64,000 bases of DNA from an uncultured delta proteobacterium (GCA_903875445.1 CAIQWD010000113.1:62001-126000), one strand, 5' to 3'. Shown: positions 36,739-46,330, counted from the first letter of the stretch. A program made the numbers and translations. The notes: a model not told the origin generated them from the sequence alone.

Positions 36739-37479
36739 ATGGATAAGAGCACCCGATTGATTGTCTGTAGCAAAACGGATAGGGGCTTGCAGCGCCGCTG
36801 CAACGAAGACACCTGCGCCGTGAATACGGCCCGTCATTTCTGTATGGTGGCCGATGGTATGGGGGGGCAAGCCGGAGGAGAACTGGCAAGCGCCCTGTTT
36901 CTCGAAGCGGTCGCCCTGATTTTTCCGGAGCAGTCCGAACTTACCGAGGAACAAGGCTCATCTCGGGTTAAGGCCGCCTTTGACCTGGCGAACACCAGGA
37001 TTCTTGCCTACGCTAATGCCAATCCATCCTTTAACGGTATGGGTTGTACGGCGGAAATTCTCGCCTTCTGCCGGGACAGGTTCGCCCTGGGACACGTCGG
37101 CGACAGCCGCACCTATCTCTTTCGGGAAGGCAACCTCAGGCAACTGACCAAGGACCATTCGCTGGTGGAGAGCCAGGTCGAGCAGGGGCTGCTCAGCCGC
37201 CAGGAAGCGCGAAGCAGCCGGTATCATAACATTATTCTGCGTGCGGTCGGTATTTCTGAAAAGATGGCCGTCGATCTCAGTTGCGGTGAGCTGCGTCCGG
37301 GCGATATTTTTCTCCTCTGCTCCGACGGCCTGCACGGCATGGTGGAGGACCACGAGATACTGCCGGTTCTCGCCTTTGATGCGCCCCTCGACCTGAAGGC
37401 GGAAATGCTCGTCAACATGGCCAATGACGCGGGTGGCAAGGACAATGTCACGGTTGTCCTCGTTCTTGTGCAGGCATAA
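36739..37479 (+). CDS. PP2C-family Ser/Thr phosphatase
   Basis: This 246-aa cytoplasmic phosphatase has the canonical PP2C motifs: DRGLQRRCNEDT, VADGMGG, GHVGDSRTYL, LCSDGLHGMVED and GGKDNVTVVLV, with the metal-binding aspartates intact. Length is typical for Stp/PrpC. It is divergent from the kinase gene (126-base gap) and should reverse its phosphorylation. Confidence 0.95.
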   Translation: MDKSTRLIVCSKTDRGLQRRCNEDTCAVNTARHFCMVADGMGGQAGGELASALFLEAVALIFPEQSELTEEQGSSRVKAAFDLANTRILAYANANPSFNGMGCTAEILAFCRDRFALGHVGDSRTYLFREGNLRQLTKDHSLVESQVEQGLLSRQEARSSRYHNIILRAVGISEKMAVDLSCGELRPGDIFLLCSDGLHGMVEDHEILPVLAFDAPLDLKAEMLVNMANDAGGKDNVTVVLVLVQA

Positions 37480-37524
37480 GACCTCGTAACGAAATGGGAT
37501 AAGAAGGCCCTTTGGTAACGACCC

Positions 37525-38553
37525 CTAATTTCTGTCTGCCGCCTGCCGCTGCATCATCAGGGCAAAGGCGATGGTGCCGTAGGCGACAAAGCTGCGAAAA
37601 TATTCGCCGAGGGCCGGATTGCCGAAGACATTCTGGCCGGCCTGGGGGGAGACGATAAAGAGACTGTGAAAAAGCAGAACCCCTAACAAGGCGTTGGCAA
37701 TACCCGCCCGAAAAATGGTGGCACCGCCGGCGAGGATGGCGGCGCAGGAGAAGATATCGCTATTGAGATGGGCGGTATAGACGTTGAGCATACCGATATT
37801 CTCTATGTAGATGATATGACCGCAACAGGCAAGAACCGTTGACAGGATTATGGCCTTGACCCTGACACCCTCCGTGTCGATCCCCACCATTGCCGCCTTC
37901 CGGCCATCAAGGCCAACGGCCACCAATTGCCTGCCGAGTCTGGTGTTCATGATGGAGTGCACGATCCCTGCAAAAATCAGCACCAGCAGGATCATGAAAA
38001 GGGGAATTTCAATCTCTCCCAACCTGAAAAGCCAGAGCTTGTCGAGGATATTGCGAAAGCCCTGGAGATCAATCATATTGCGGATGCCGATCCCCCGGGA
38101 AAGCATCATTTCTGGGTTGTGGGGATGGATGATCGTGCCATAGCCGACCATGAAGATCAACTGATAGATGCTTGTCGCCAGAAAGCCGATAATGATGGTG
38201 CTAATCATCTCCTTTCCTTTCACCCGGTTGAGACAAAGACCGATGAGAGCCCCGAGAAGGAGAGAAAGCCCGATACCGATGACGGAGATGAACAGCAGCC
38301 CGGTAAAACCGGTCAGTTGCAGGTCAACCGCGAGAACGAGACCGACCTGGGCGCACATCGCCCCGACTACGATGGCGAAATTGAGTCCCATGCCGGCATT
38401 GATCGGAATGATCAGAGCGAGAACCATTACCCCGTCGCGGATGAAACGGATGAGCACCTCATTCACCACAAAGGTCGGCCGCATCCCCGAAAGCAAGAGA
38501 CCGACAAGGGAGAGCAGGAGAAAAACCGCAGAAACCGGATTAAGATGCCGCAT
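37525..38553 (-). CDS. ABC transporter permease, BPD_transp_2 type (second)
   Basis: This 342-aa membrane protein has about nine to ten hydrophobic segments and the motif GLDGRKAAMVGIDTEGV typical of branched-chain/ribose/nucleoside importer permeases. The Met at 38553 is preferred over the longer frame. It overlaps the other permease gene by 14 bases and is last in the importer operon. Confidence 0.88.
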   Translation of the reverse strand: MRHLNPVSAVFLLLSLVGLLLSGMRPTFVVNEVLIRFIRDGVMVLALIIPINAGMGLNFAIVVGAMCAQVGLVLAVDLQLTGFTGLLFISVIGIGLSLLLGALIGLCLNRVKGKEMISTIIIGFLATSIYQLIFMVGYGTIIHPHNPEMMLSRGIGIRNMIDLQGFRNILDKLWLFRLGEIEIPLFMILLVLIFAGIVHSIMNTRLGRQLVAVGLDGRKAAMVGIDTEGVRVKAIILSTVLACCGHIIYIENIGMLNVYTAHLNSDIFSCAAILAGGATIFRAGIANALLGVLLFHSLFIVSPQAGQNVFGNPALGEYFRSFVAYGTIAFALMMQRQAADRN

Positions 38554-39586
38554 ACTTCTCTCTTGTCCTTTTCCCTTCATGCACCAGAGCGTAGAGGATG
38601 ATGCCATTGGTTATCATCATCCGGAAAATTTCCGCGACCTCGGGGACCATCAGTGCATTGGCGATCGGTCCGGAAATGACATAGGTCGTTTGAAAGAGAA
38701 AGGTCCCCAAGATGACGTGCAAGAGAGTGGTTTTTTTACCGGCACTGCCGCCGACCAGAATCGCCGAGGCGGCCGGAAAGGCCATCATCTGTGGCGCATC
38801 GTAGAGTTCAATAAAACCGTAACTCTGGGCATAGACACAGATTCCAACGGCTCCGAGAATGGTCGAAAGGATGACGGCAAGGATGCGCAGGCGGGAGATA
38901 TTCATCCCGGACAGTTTGGCAAAGGCCTCATTTTCACCAAGGGCAATCATCGCAACTCCTGTTCGGGTTTTGAAAAAAATGCCGACAGCCAGGCAGCAGA
39001 GGGCAAAAAAGAGCAGCAGACCGGCCGGGACGGTTATGCCGAAGAGATGAAAACTCCAGAGGGTATTCAGTTCCTTGGAGAAATAGTCGCGCAGGCCGAT
39101 CGTCGGCCGCATTCCCTTGCCGCCAATCGGCCAGAGCATGGCCGGATTGCTAAACGGGGCCACCGCCCAGAAGTAATTCATCAACGGTACGAAGGAAAAG
39201 CCGATAAAGGTGGCGGTAATCTCTTCCCGACCTTGCACACAATTGAGAATTCTCGCATAGCCATAGCCAAGGATTGTCGCAAGGGGAACGGCAAAGAGGA
39301 CGGCGGCGGCAAAACCGGGAAGGCCGGTGATCTTAAAATTCACCGCCAGGCAGAGACCGAGAAGGCCGGCGGTAATCGCCACCGGTAGGCCATAATTGAT
39401 ACCGATACCGGCATTGAGCATCGGCACCAGGGAAAGCACCAGCACCCCGTTCATCACCAGACGAACCAGGGCGTCGCCAAGGAGCGAGGTCAGGGAGATA
39501 TCCAAACGGAAGGCAAGACCCAGCATCGATACAAGAAACACCAGGATAACCAGTTGCGGCAGTTGAATGCCGAGCCTTCGTTTCAT
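38540..39586 (-). CDS. ABC transporter permease, BPD_transp_2 type (first)
   Basis: This 348-aa membrane protein has about nine hydrophobic segments and the permease signature ALGENEAFAKLSGMNISRLR in the cytoplasmic loop. It overlaps the ATPase gene by four bases (ATGA) and pairs with the second permease as a heterodimer. Confidence 0.88.
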   Translation of the reverse strand: MKRRLGIQLPQLVILVFLVSMLGLAFRLDISLTSLLGDALVRLVMNGVLVLSLVPMLNAGIGINYGLPVAITAGLLGLCLAVNFKITGLPGFAAAVLFAVPLATILGYGYARILNCVQGREEITATFIGFSFVPLMNYFWAVAPFSNPAMLWPIGGKGMRPTIGLRDYFSKELNTLWSFHLFGITVPAGLLLFFALCCLAVGIFFKTRTGVAMIALGENEAFAKLSGMNISRLRILAVILSTILGAVGICVYAQSYGFIELYDAPQMMAFPAASAILVGGSAGKKTTLLHVILGTFLFQTTYVISGPIANALMVPEVAEIFRMMITNGIILYALVHEGKRTREKYAAS

Positions 39587-41148
39587 ACTTTCGCCATTTC
39601 TCCGGACATCGCCTGGATAAAGACACTCTCCGCGGTGTCCGGTGCAAGTATGGCGAAGAGACGTCCCTTGTAAAGGACGGCAATTCGGTCGCAGATGCGT
39701 CGCAACTCATCAAGCTCGCCGGAGGCGATGACCAGGGTTGTTCCTTTGGTGGTATTCATGGCGATGAACATGTCGAGAATCCGTTCTTTGGCGCCCAGAT
39801 CAATGCCCCTGGTCGGTTCATTGACGATGAGAATCTCGGGTTCCATGGTCATTGCCTTTGCCAGACACACCTTCTGTTGATTGCCGCCGCTCAGTTCCCG
39901 AACCTTCTGCGCAATCCCGGTGCAGGAGATTGCGAAAGCAGCGACACATTCCAGGGCGTACCGGTTGATCTGTTTTTTGTCGGGGAAGTGCAGGGGCAGG
40001 CAGGGGAAGCGGCGGAGAAAACGATGCGCACAGTGCATTGCCGAAAAGACGATATTCTCGGCAACGCCGTGGTCCTGTAGCAGGCCTAGCTGCCTGCGAT
40101 CCTCGGGCAGCATGAACAAGCCCTTGCCGATCATGGCCGCCGTGTCATGGCGTTCGGCCTGTCGCCCCTTAATGAGCATCTTCCCCAGGACGGGATACAG
40201 CCCCATTATTCCGGGTCCGACAGCCATTTTGCCATGTCCGGAAAGGCTGGTTATGCCGAGGATTTCACCTTTTTGGATGTCAAGGTCAAGATCTTCTATG
40301 CTTTCACCCGGCATCGATACCGAAAACTTTTGCAAACTGAGAATGGTTTCCCGGCAGGTAAGATTGGCCTTCTTGCGCGAGAGAATAACCGATCCGCCGA
40401 TCATACATTTCGTTATCGCCTTGCGAGAAAAACCGTCCCGCTGGAAGTGACCTGAAACGGCACCGTTGCGGAGCACGGTAAGGTTGTCACAAAGGGCAAA
40501 AAACTCGTCGAGTCGGTGGGAAACATAAAGGATTGTCACACCCTTGCGGGCGAGATTTTTCAGGGTCCGGAGGAGCAGTGCCGAATCGCTACCGTTTAAT
40601 ACTGCCGTCGGTTCATCGAGAAGAAGCACTTTGAGGTCATCCCGGGAAATTTCCCGGGCGATCTCGATAAACTGCCGCATGTTCAGCGGCAATTGTCCGG
40701 CAAGGCACCGGGGTGCCAGGGCGACCCCGAACATCCCGAGGGCCTCCTGTGCTTTTTTGTGACTCTTGCGGTTGTCGATCGGGGCAAAATCACGGCCAAA
40801 ATATTTCTCGCTGTGCGGGAACACCGGTTCTCTTGTTATGGTGATATTTTCAGCCACTGTCATCTCGTGGACGACGGCAGGCTCCTGATGTACCATGCCG
40901 AAGCCCATGGCAATGGCTGACTGCGGGGATTTTATACGGCGGGATTTCCCCTGCAAGATGATTTCTCCGCCGTAACCACCGGTCTCGGCAATCAGCGGAT
41001 TGCCGAAGAGGATGTTGAGCAGGGTGCTTTTGCCCGAACCGTTGATCCCGGCAATCCCATGGATTTCGCCTCTCTCTACCTTGAGATTGACCGAATGCAG
41101 GGCAAAGTGTCGGCCAAAGCGTTTGGAGATATTTTTCAGCTGCAGCAT
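39583..41148 (-). CDS. ABC transporter ATPase with two nucleotide-binding domains
   Basis: This 521-aa fused ATPase of the ribose/simple-sugar (CUT2-like) class has a first domain with Walker A GINGSGKST, a degenerate signature LPLNMRQFIEI and Walker B LLLDEPT. The second domain has a degenerate Walker A (SLSGHGKMAV) but a good signature LSGGNQQKV and Walker B IVNEPT. This asymmetry is normal for the class. A terminator lies between it and the binding-protein gene. Confidence 0.92.
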   Translation of the reverse strand: MLQLKNISKRFGRHFALHSVNLKVERGEIHGIAGINGSGKSTLLNILFGNPLIAETGGYGGEIILQGKSRRIKSPQSAIAMGFGMVHQEPAVVHEMTVAENITITREPVFPHSEKYFGRDFAPIDNRKSHKKAQEALGMFGVALAPRCLAGQLPLNMRQFIEIAREISRDDLKVLLLDEPTAVLNGSDSALLLRTLKNLARKGVTILYVSHRLDEFFALCDNLTVLRNGAVSGHFQRDGFSRKAITKCMIGGSVILSRKKANLTCRETILSLQKFSVSMPGESIEDLDLDIQKGEILGITSLSGHGKMAVGPGIMGLYPVLGKMLIKGRQAERHDTAAMIGKGLFMLPEDRRQLGLLQDHGVAENIVFSAMHCAHRFLRRFPCLPLHFPDKKQINRYALECVAAFAISCTGIAQKVRELSGGNQQKVCLAKAMTMEPEILIVNEPTRGIDLGAKERILDMFIAMNTTKGTTLVIASGELDELRRICDRIAVLYKGRLFAILAPDTAESVFIQAMSGEMAKV

Positions 41149-41165
41149 GGCCTAGGGTATAAAGC

Positions 41166-41209
41166 AAAAAAAGATGGCCCGGTCTTCACCGGGGAAGCTC
41201 CGGGCCATC
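41166..41209 (-). terminator. Internal intrinsic terminator between binding-protein and ATPase genes
   Basis: On the minus strand GATGGCCCGG (from 41209) pairs with CCGGGCCATC (to 41173) as a perfect ten-base stem, followed by seven T (41172-41166). It lies directly after the substrate-binding protein gene. Partial termination here would make more binding protein than ATPase and permeases. Confidence 0.88.
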
Positions 41210-41230
41210 ATATTGTAATGCACCAAAATG

Positions 41231-42337
41231 TTAGTAGATGATTGAATCCATGATGATCAGAAAATAATTGTTCAGACCTGGTTTCATCGGAGTGAACCGG
41301 ACATCGACGCCGGCAACCTCGCGGGCAACGGGTTCGATAACGGCAAGATCAAACGAGGGCAGTTTTCCTTCCACTTTCAGCATAGCCAGTCTTGCGGCAA
41401 ATTCCGGGAAAAAATAGCCGACCGCCACCGGCCAGGTGGAAAGCCTGCCGGTCGTTCCCGTAGCAGCGGCTTTTTCTTTGATCTGCTCGTTGATTTTCGC
41501 AAAATTGCCCGCATCTTTTTCGGTGATTTCAAGACCCATGGCCGCCGGGAAACCTTGGGTAGGTGTCGGGCAGCATTGCTCGGGCATGATAAATTTCAAC
41601 TCAAGGGCTTTGGCGATGATGACATCCTGCATCGGGCAGTTGGTCCCGAAGATGGCGGTATCTTTACCGTATTTGGCGATTTGCCGGGGGATATCCTCCT
41701 GCAGAAATTGCAGCATCGGCGACCTGCCGCCACCGGTCGTCGGATCGGGGGTGCTGATTTCGACAAAGGTCATGCCGATTTTGCCGCAGGTTTCCTTCAT
41801 TTTATCGCGTCGTTTGGCGAGTACCTCTTTCGCCATGTGTGTCGGGAACGAGTAATGGATAAAGGTTTTTGCCCCCATTGCTTGCGCTTTCGTGGGAATG
41901 GTAATGCCGCGCTGCACCCAGTCGGTGTCAAGAGAGAGATCGATGTATTTTGCCATCATATCGGGATCATCCCAGATGGGGGCGGTGATCACTACCATTT
42001 CCGGCCGTTTGGCCTTAATCTTCTCTATCGCCGGCAGAATTCCCGAGTAGCCGGCGCAGATGACCACCGCCTTGATCTCCGGATCGTCGCCCAGGCTGAG
42101 GATCTGGGTGATGGCGGTTTCCTGTTCTTCGCTAAAATGATCCGGCAGGACGAGGTGCTTGATCATGCCCGGATATTTATTGGCCACGAGAACGGCACCG
42201 CGAAATTCGTCCTCACTGGCGGAAAGGGTGGGGGTAACAATGCCGATTTTGTAACTTGGGGTTGCGGCAAAAACCCCGGATATCGAGAAAAGGGTGAGTA
42301 GTACGGCCAATATTATCGGCCTCTTGCTGTTCGACAT
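41231..42337 (-). CDS. Substrate-binding protein, DUF3798 family
   Basis: The start at 42337 has GGAGGAAAT upstream. The 368-aa protein has a signal peptide (cleavage near VFA-ATP) and then KIGIVTPTLSASEDEFRG, VICAGYSGILPAIEKIKAK and TPDPTTGGGRSPML, matching the DUF3798 periplasmic-binding group. It is the first of the four importer genes. The ligand is unknown; the dehydratase-type genes upstream suggest an organic acid or aromatic compound, which is weak inference. Confidence 0.82.
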   Translation of the reverse strand: MSNSKRPIILAVLLTLFSISGVFAATPSYKIGIVTPTLSASEDEFRGAVLVANKYPGMIKHLVLPDHFSEEQETAITQILSLGDDPEIKAVVICAGYSGILPAIEKIKAKRPEMVVITAPIWDDPDMMAKYIDLSLDTDWVQRGITIPTKAQAMGAKTFIHYSFPTHMAKEVLAKRRDKMKETCGKIGMTFVEISTPDPTTGGGRSPMLQFLQEDIPRQIAKYGKDTAIFGTNCPMQDVIIAKALELKFIMPEQCCPTPTQGFPAAMGLEITEKDAGNFAKINEQIKEKAAATGTTGRLSTWPVAVGYFFPEFAARLAMLKVEGKLPSFDLAVIEPVAREVAGVDVRFTPMKPGLNNYFLIIMDSIIY

Positions 42338-42362
42338 ATTTCCTCCGTGGTAATTATGTTTG

Positions 42363-43499
42363 TCAGGCGAGCAATTCAAGAAATGCCTCGATTCGGGTCT
42401 TGAGTTGCCCGGTATCATTTTGCGAGTAGTCGGTGGTGATATGCAGGTAGGGGCGGGCAAACTGTTCGCTTATCGCCCGTTCGATGGTAAAGGCCTCGAT
42501 ATTATAGGTGTGGCAACCTTCCCAGGTCAGTTCGATGACGCCGTCAACCCGGTATTCGTTGATCAGCTTCTTCAGTATGTCGATACGCCGAGGATTGGGA
42601 GACATGCAGGCACAGGCGGTGTCGAGATACCGTTTGGCCAGCGACTCCATGGGATCGCCCGTTTCGTCGACGCCAAATCCCGCGGTTTTCAAGCCTCCGC
42701 AGTTTTCCATGGCGACGATGACACCGCCGTTTTCTTCGATGAGCTTCAGGACTTTTTTGTTGGTTGAGGGGCATCCGGTTAAAAGAATGCGCGGACGATG
42801 CTGCATTTTTTTTTGAAAGAGCGTATCCTTCGATCGCTGGTGAACAGCGGCAATGGCCTCGCGCATTTCGCCGATGCGGGCGGGAAGATTACATTCAAAG
42901 CCGGCCATCGAGGTGATGTGATCGATTTCATAGCCGTACAGCAACGGCATTTCGCCGCAATTCAGCGCAAATACCTCGCATATTGTCGCCCGCAAGGTGT
43001 TGTAGATGCGGATTTGCGCAAGGAGGCCCGCATCGGTGATACTTATCCCTGTCCGCCGTTCAAGAAGTGCCCTGATCCGGTAGAGTTCCTGCAGCCAGGA
43101 GGCGTGGCTCTCGGGCGTTTCCGCCGTCTGGGGCAGTTGCAGCAGAGAGAGGGGTTTTAGGTCGGCGAGAAGCTCAAACATTTTCTTCTTGCCGTCACAG
43201 GTTGCGTCGGCCAGGAGATAATCGGCCATGTGGAGATAGGGACAGGTATCGTTTAAGGCGTGTCCGTAACTGGCTTTAATGAGAGGGCAGAGATTGCGGG
43301 GAAGATGAGCCTCGGCGGCAGGGATCGCCTGACTCGTCCCGGAACAAAGGGCTACCGGTATGGCCCCTGCCGCAGCGATCAATTCCTTTGGGGTGAAAGC
43401 ACAATAGACCCCGACTATTTTCGCCCCGGTTTCTTTTTGCAGAATAGTGTCTTTAAAGACTCTCTCTTCGATCCGGGTAAGATAGGTTTCTTCAAACAT
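42363..43499 (-). CDS. 2-Hydroxyacyl-CoA dehydratase D-type / double-cubane cluster protein
   Basis: This 378-aa protein of the HgdB/BcrC/YjiM superfamily has cysteines in RNLCPLI, ADATCDGKKKM, CACMSPNPRR, ENCGGLKT and TWEGCHTYN, candidate ligands for the double-cubane or [4Fe-4S] cluster. The pair with one activator and no second alpha/beta subunit is typical of the stand-alone double-cubane cluster proteins, which reduce small molecules with ATP-energised electrons. The substrate is unknown. It overlaps the activator gene by eight bases. Confidence 0.85.
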   Translation of the reverse strand: MFEETYLTRIEERVFKDTILQKETGAKIVGVYCAFTPKELIAAAGAIPVALCSGTSQAIPAAEAHLPRNLCPLIKASYGHALNDTCPYLHMADYLLADATCDGKKKMFELLADLKPLSLLQLPQTAETPESHASWLQELYRIRALLERRTGISITDAGLLAQIRIYNTLRATICEVFALNCGEMPLLYGYEIDHITSMAGFECNLPARIGEMREAIAAVHQRSKDTLFQKKMQHRPRILLTGCPSTNKKVLKLIEENGGVIVAMENCGGLKTAGFGVDETGDPMESLAKRYLDTACACMSPNPRRIDILKKLINEYRVDGVIELTWEGCHTYNIEAFTIERAISEQFARPYLHITTDYSQNDTGQLKTRIEAFLELLA

Positions 43500-44250
43500 C
43501 GTCGCTCACCAGTAAGGCTGCACCGAGTGCTCCTACCATTTGCGGATCCTCGGGGACGAAGACCTTCTGGCCGATATTCTCTTCAAGCAAATGGAGGATA
43601 CATGTGTTTCTGGCAACCCCGCCGGCAAAAACGACGGGGCCTCCGGTCCATACTCGCCTGAGCATATTCGCGGCCCGTTGGACAACCGCCACATGCAGGC
43701 CATGGGCAATATCGTTTCTGTTTTCTCCGCCGGTGATGAGCGTTGTCACCTCCGACTCGGCAAATACCGTGCACATGCTGTTTATTGTCAGTTGTTTGGT
43801 CGAAAGCAGGGCTGCTTCCCCGAAAGAATCAAGGTGGTAATTGAGGGCCTGGGCCATTATTTCCAGAAATTTTCCGGTTCCGGCGGCACAGCGGTCGTTC
43901 ATTTCGAATTTTCTCACTTTACCCGCGTCGGACAGGGCAATAGCCTTGCTGTCTTGTCCCCCGATATCCAAGATGGCTAGGGCGGTGGGGAAAAATGCCC
44001 GAACTCCCCGTGCATAGGCCTTGATTTCGGTGACCGTCGAGGCATCGAAAGCAACCTCAAAGAGATTTCTGCCATAGCCGGTCGCCATGATACGGTCGAA
44101 CGACTCGCCGTTCAGGAGCTTTTCCGCAGTCCGCATCGGCGCATAGCCGGTATCGGCTTGAAGACTGCGAACGATTTTTCCTGCCTCGTCCACCACCACC
44201 AGTTCAATGGTACGGGAACCGATGTCAATTCCGGCAAATCGGTTGTTCAT
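43492..44250 (-). CDS. ATPase activator of the dehydratase/double-cubane protein
   Basis: The start at 44250 has AAGGAA upstream. The 252-aa protein of the BadF/BadG/BcrA ASKHA ATPase family has GIDIGSRTIELVV, the LDIGGQDSKAI motif, the cluster-ligand Cys in MNDRCAAGTG and NSMCTVFAESE, and VFAGGVARN near the C-terminus. It uses ATP to push low-potential electrons onto the partner protein encoded just downstream. Confidence 0.92.
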   Translation of the reverse strand: MNNRFAGIDIGSRTIELVVVDEAGKIVRSLQADTGYAPMRTAEKLLNGESFDRIMATGYGRNLFEVAFDASTVTEIKAYARGVRAFFPTALAILDIGGQDSKAIALSDAGKVRKFEMNDRCAAGTGKFLEIMAQALNYHLDSFGEAALLSTKQLTINSMCTVFAESEVTTLITGGENRNDIAHGLHVAVVQRAANMLRRVWTGGPVVFAGGVARNTCILHLLEENIGQKVFVPEDPQMVGALGAALLVSDDV

Positions 44251-44646
44251 CGAACATTCCTTAACAGTTTTAGTTGGGTAATTAACCTGTATGCTTATAA
44301 TAGAACCAAGCGATATGTCAAACAGGTATATCTTATTGATAATCGGTAACCAGTAGGTTCTTCCGATGCCATGGCGGACTATCGACCTGACAATGAAACC
44401 GGACAAATCTCCCGTAGGCTCTATTATGATATGATTGCGAAACAAAACCGGGACAGGTTGTGACATCACTATAGGAAGAAGCAATAGCTCGTGCTGGGGT
44501 CATAGGATATATGTATTTGACATACCAGATCATTTCAATAACAATTACAACGCTAAGGAGTATGTCTATTGTCGACTTGCAGGATCGTATGGGTAACGCA
44601 CTGCCGGTCATCACTTGCCTGACAGAGGGTTTGAAAGAGATTCATT
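44251..44646. other. AT-rich intergenic region without a supported gene
   Basis: About 396 bases lie between the activator (minus) and the 44.6-kb gene (plus). It must contain both divergent promoters. A short frame starting at 44562 has an AGGAG placed only one base before its ATG and no recognisable product, so I do not call it. Confidence 0.4.
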
Positions 44647-45183
44647 ATGCTGCTACGCTATATCTACTCCTCCCGTTCGCTTGCCAAACAACTCCATGGA
44701 CTGCAAAAAGCCGGCAAAAAAGCCGAGTCGGCTGCAAGCAAATGTGAGACTATCATTAATGATATCAAGCGAAACGGATGTCAGTGCGAAGGTGTTCTGA
44801 GCCAACGTACTCGAAAGGGCGAACTGCGAATCAAAAACTGTATCAAGTACGATCTCGGCGGAGGGTATAGACTGGTCACCATCAGGGCGGACAGCCACCT
44901 TTTTATTACTTTCGTCGGCAGTCATGATGACACGGATCAATGGATCGAACATCACCGCTATGATACCTTTTCCCCTGGTAAGCTCCTCTATCGCTGCGAA
45001 GAAAGAATTATCCCGTCGGATATCACAGAAACACCAGCTGCTGAAAATTTTAAGGCAGACGATATCGACGACGATTACGAAGATCAGCTCAGTGCCAGGC
45101 TCGATGAAAGGCAACTGAAATCAATCTTCCAGGGGCTCTTCATAAATCCTTCCTTGGCAGCGGACAAGACCGAGACGGCGTAA
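44647..45183 (+). CDS. Hypothetical protein with a RelE/ParE-like central segment
   Basis: This 178-aa soluble protein is not assigned to a family with confidence. The centre reads YRLVTIRADSHLFITFVGSHDDTDQWIEHH, in short the beta-strand pattern (YRLV...FVGSHD...W) of RelE/ParE/HigB-like toxins. A basic N-terminal helix precedes it and an acidic tail (DDIDDDYEDQL) follows. No antitoxin gene is adjacent. It lies 74 bases upstream of selD on the same strand. Confidence 0.5.
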   Translation: MLLRYIYSSRSLAKQLHGLQKAGKKAESAASKCETIINDIKRNGCQCEGVLSQRTRKGELRIKNCIKYDLGGGYRLVTIRADSHLFITFVGSHDDTDQWIEHHRYDTFSPGKLLYRCEERIIPSDITETPAAENFKADDIDDDYEDQLSARLDERQLKSIFQGLFINPSLAADKTETA

Positions 45184-45257
45184 GGGCAGCAAAACACTCG
45201 ACCGTCAGAGTTAACAGCACATTGACAATCCGTTGAATGAAGATGGTTCGTATAAAA

Positions 45258-46328
45258 ATGGATGATCAGAATAAAAAGACAGTCCACCTGACCAGTTGCG
45301 TAAAAGGGTCGGGTTGAGCCGCAAAAATTTCTCCAGGGGACTTGGAGTACATCTTGAGCGGGTTGACCATTCCCAGCAACGAAAATGTCCTGATCGGGAT
45401 GGCAACCGCCGATGACGCCGGAGTTTATAAAATATCGGATGATCTGGCACTCATTCAGACTGTCGATTTTTTTACCCCGATAGTCGATGATCCCTATGAC
45501 TTCGGGCGCATCGCCGCCGCCAATGCTCTTTCCGATGTTTACGCGATGGGAGGAACACCAAAAACGGCCTTAAATATTGTCGCTTTTCCGATAAACACCT
45601 TTGATGGCGAAATCCTGCGGGCCATTCTCGCAGGAGGTCTCGATAAATTACGGGAGGCGCAGGCCGTTCTCCTCGGGGGCCACAGCATCGTCGATGATGA
45701 AATGAAGTTTGGCATGGCGGTTACCGGCTTTATCCATCCTCGGAAAATTCTTGCCAATCAAGGTCTTCAAAACGGGGACTGTCTCATACTCACCAAGGCC
45801 CTGGGTACAGGCATTATCTGTACCGCGGTCAAGGGTGGACTTGTTTCCGAGCAGACACTGCGCCGGGTTACCACCTTGATGGCGACTTTGAACAAGTACG
45901 CTGCGGCGATTATGGCCGACTTCCCGGTATCCGCCTGCACCGATATTACCGGTTTCGGACTCCTTGGACACCTAGCCGAAATGATTTCCGGCACCGGTAT
46001 GGGTGTCGTTATCGACAGCCGGGCTGTACCGGTTCTCCCGGAAGCGCTCGACTTCGCGGCCATGGGTATGGTTCCGGCCGCTACCCACAAAAATCGCCTT
46101 TTCCGCCAACAGAGAGTGGTGATGGATGACGCTTTTGATCCGGTCCTTCGCGATGTTCTCTTTGACCCGCAAACCTCCGGAGGACTTTTGATCGGATGTG
46201 CGGCAAAAGATGCTTACGTCTTGCAGCAGCGGTTGCTTGGGGAAGGTGTGGCTGATGCTCGCATTATCGGCTATGCAACGAGCAGTAGGGAAGAGAAAAT
46301 TTATCTTGAGAAAGACGGAGGCTTGTGA
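45258..46328 (+). CDS. selD: Selenophosphate synthetase with selenocysteine at position 20
   Basis: The protein makes selenophosphate from selenide and ATP. Read through the UGA at 45315-45317, the N-terminus is ...TSCVKGSG-Sec-AAKISPGDLE, exactly the SelD active-site pattern (GSG-C/U-AAKI). The 356-aa product continues with GMATADDAGVY, FFTPIVDDPYDFGRIAAANALSDVYAMGG and DITGFGLLGH. Start at 45258 or an in-frame ATG at 45243; neither has a strong ribosome site. It is followed almost directly by yedF. It shows that this organism inserts selenocysteine. Confidence 0.95.
45331..45347 (+). promoter_or_regulatory. Bacterial SECIS hairpin in selD
   Basis: CTCCA (45331-45335) pairs with TGGAG (45343-45347) around the loop GGGGACT. 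The first loop G is 19 bases after the UGA at 45315-45317. This is the expected place and form of a bacterial SECIS element for SelB-dependent selenocysteine insertion. Confidence 0.75.
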
Positions 46329-46330
46329 AG

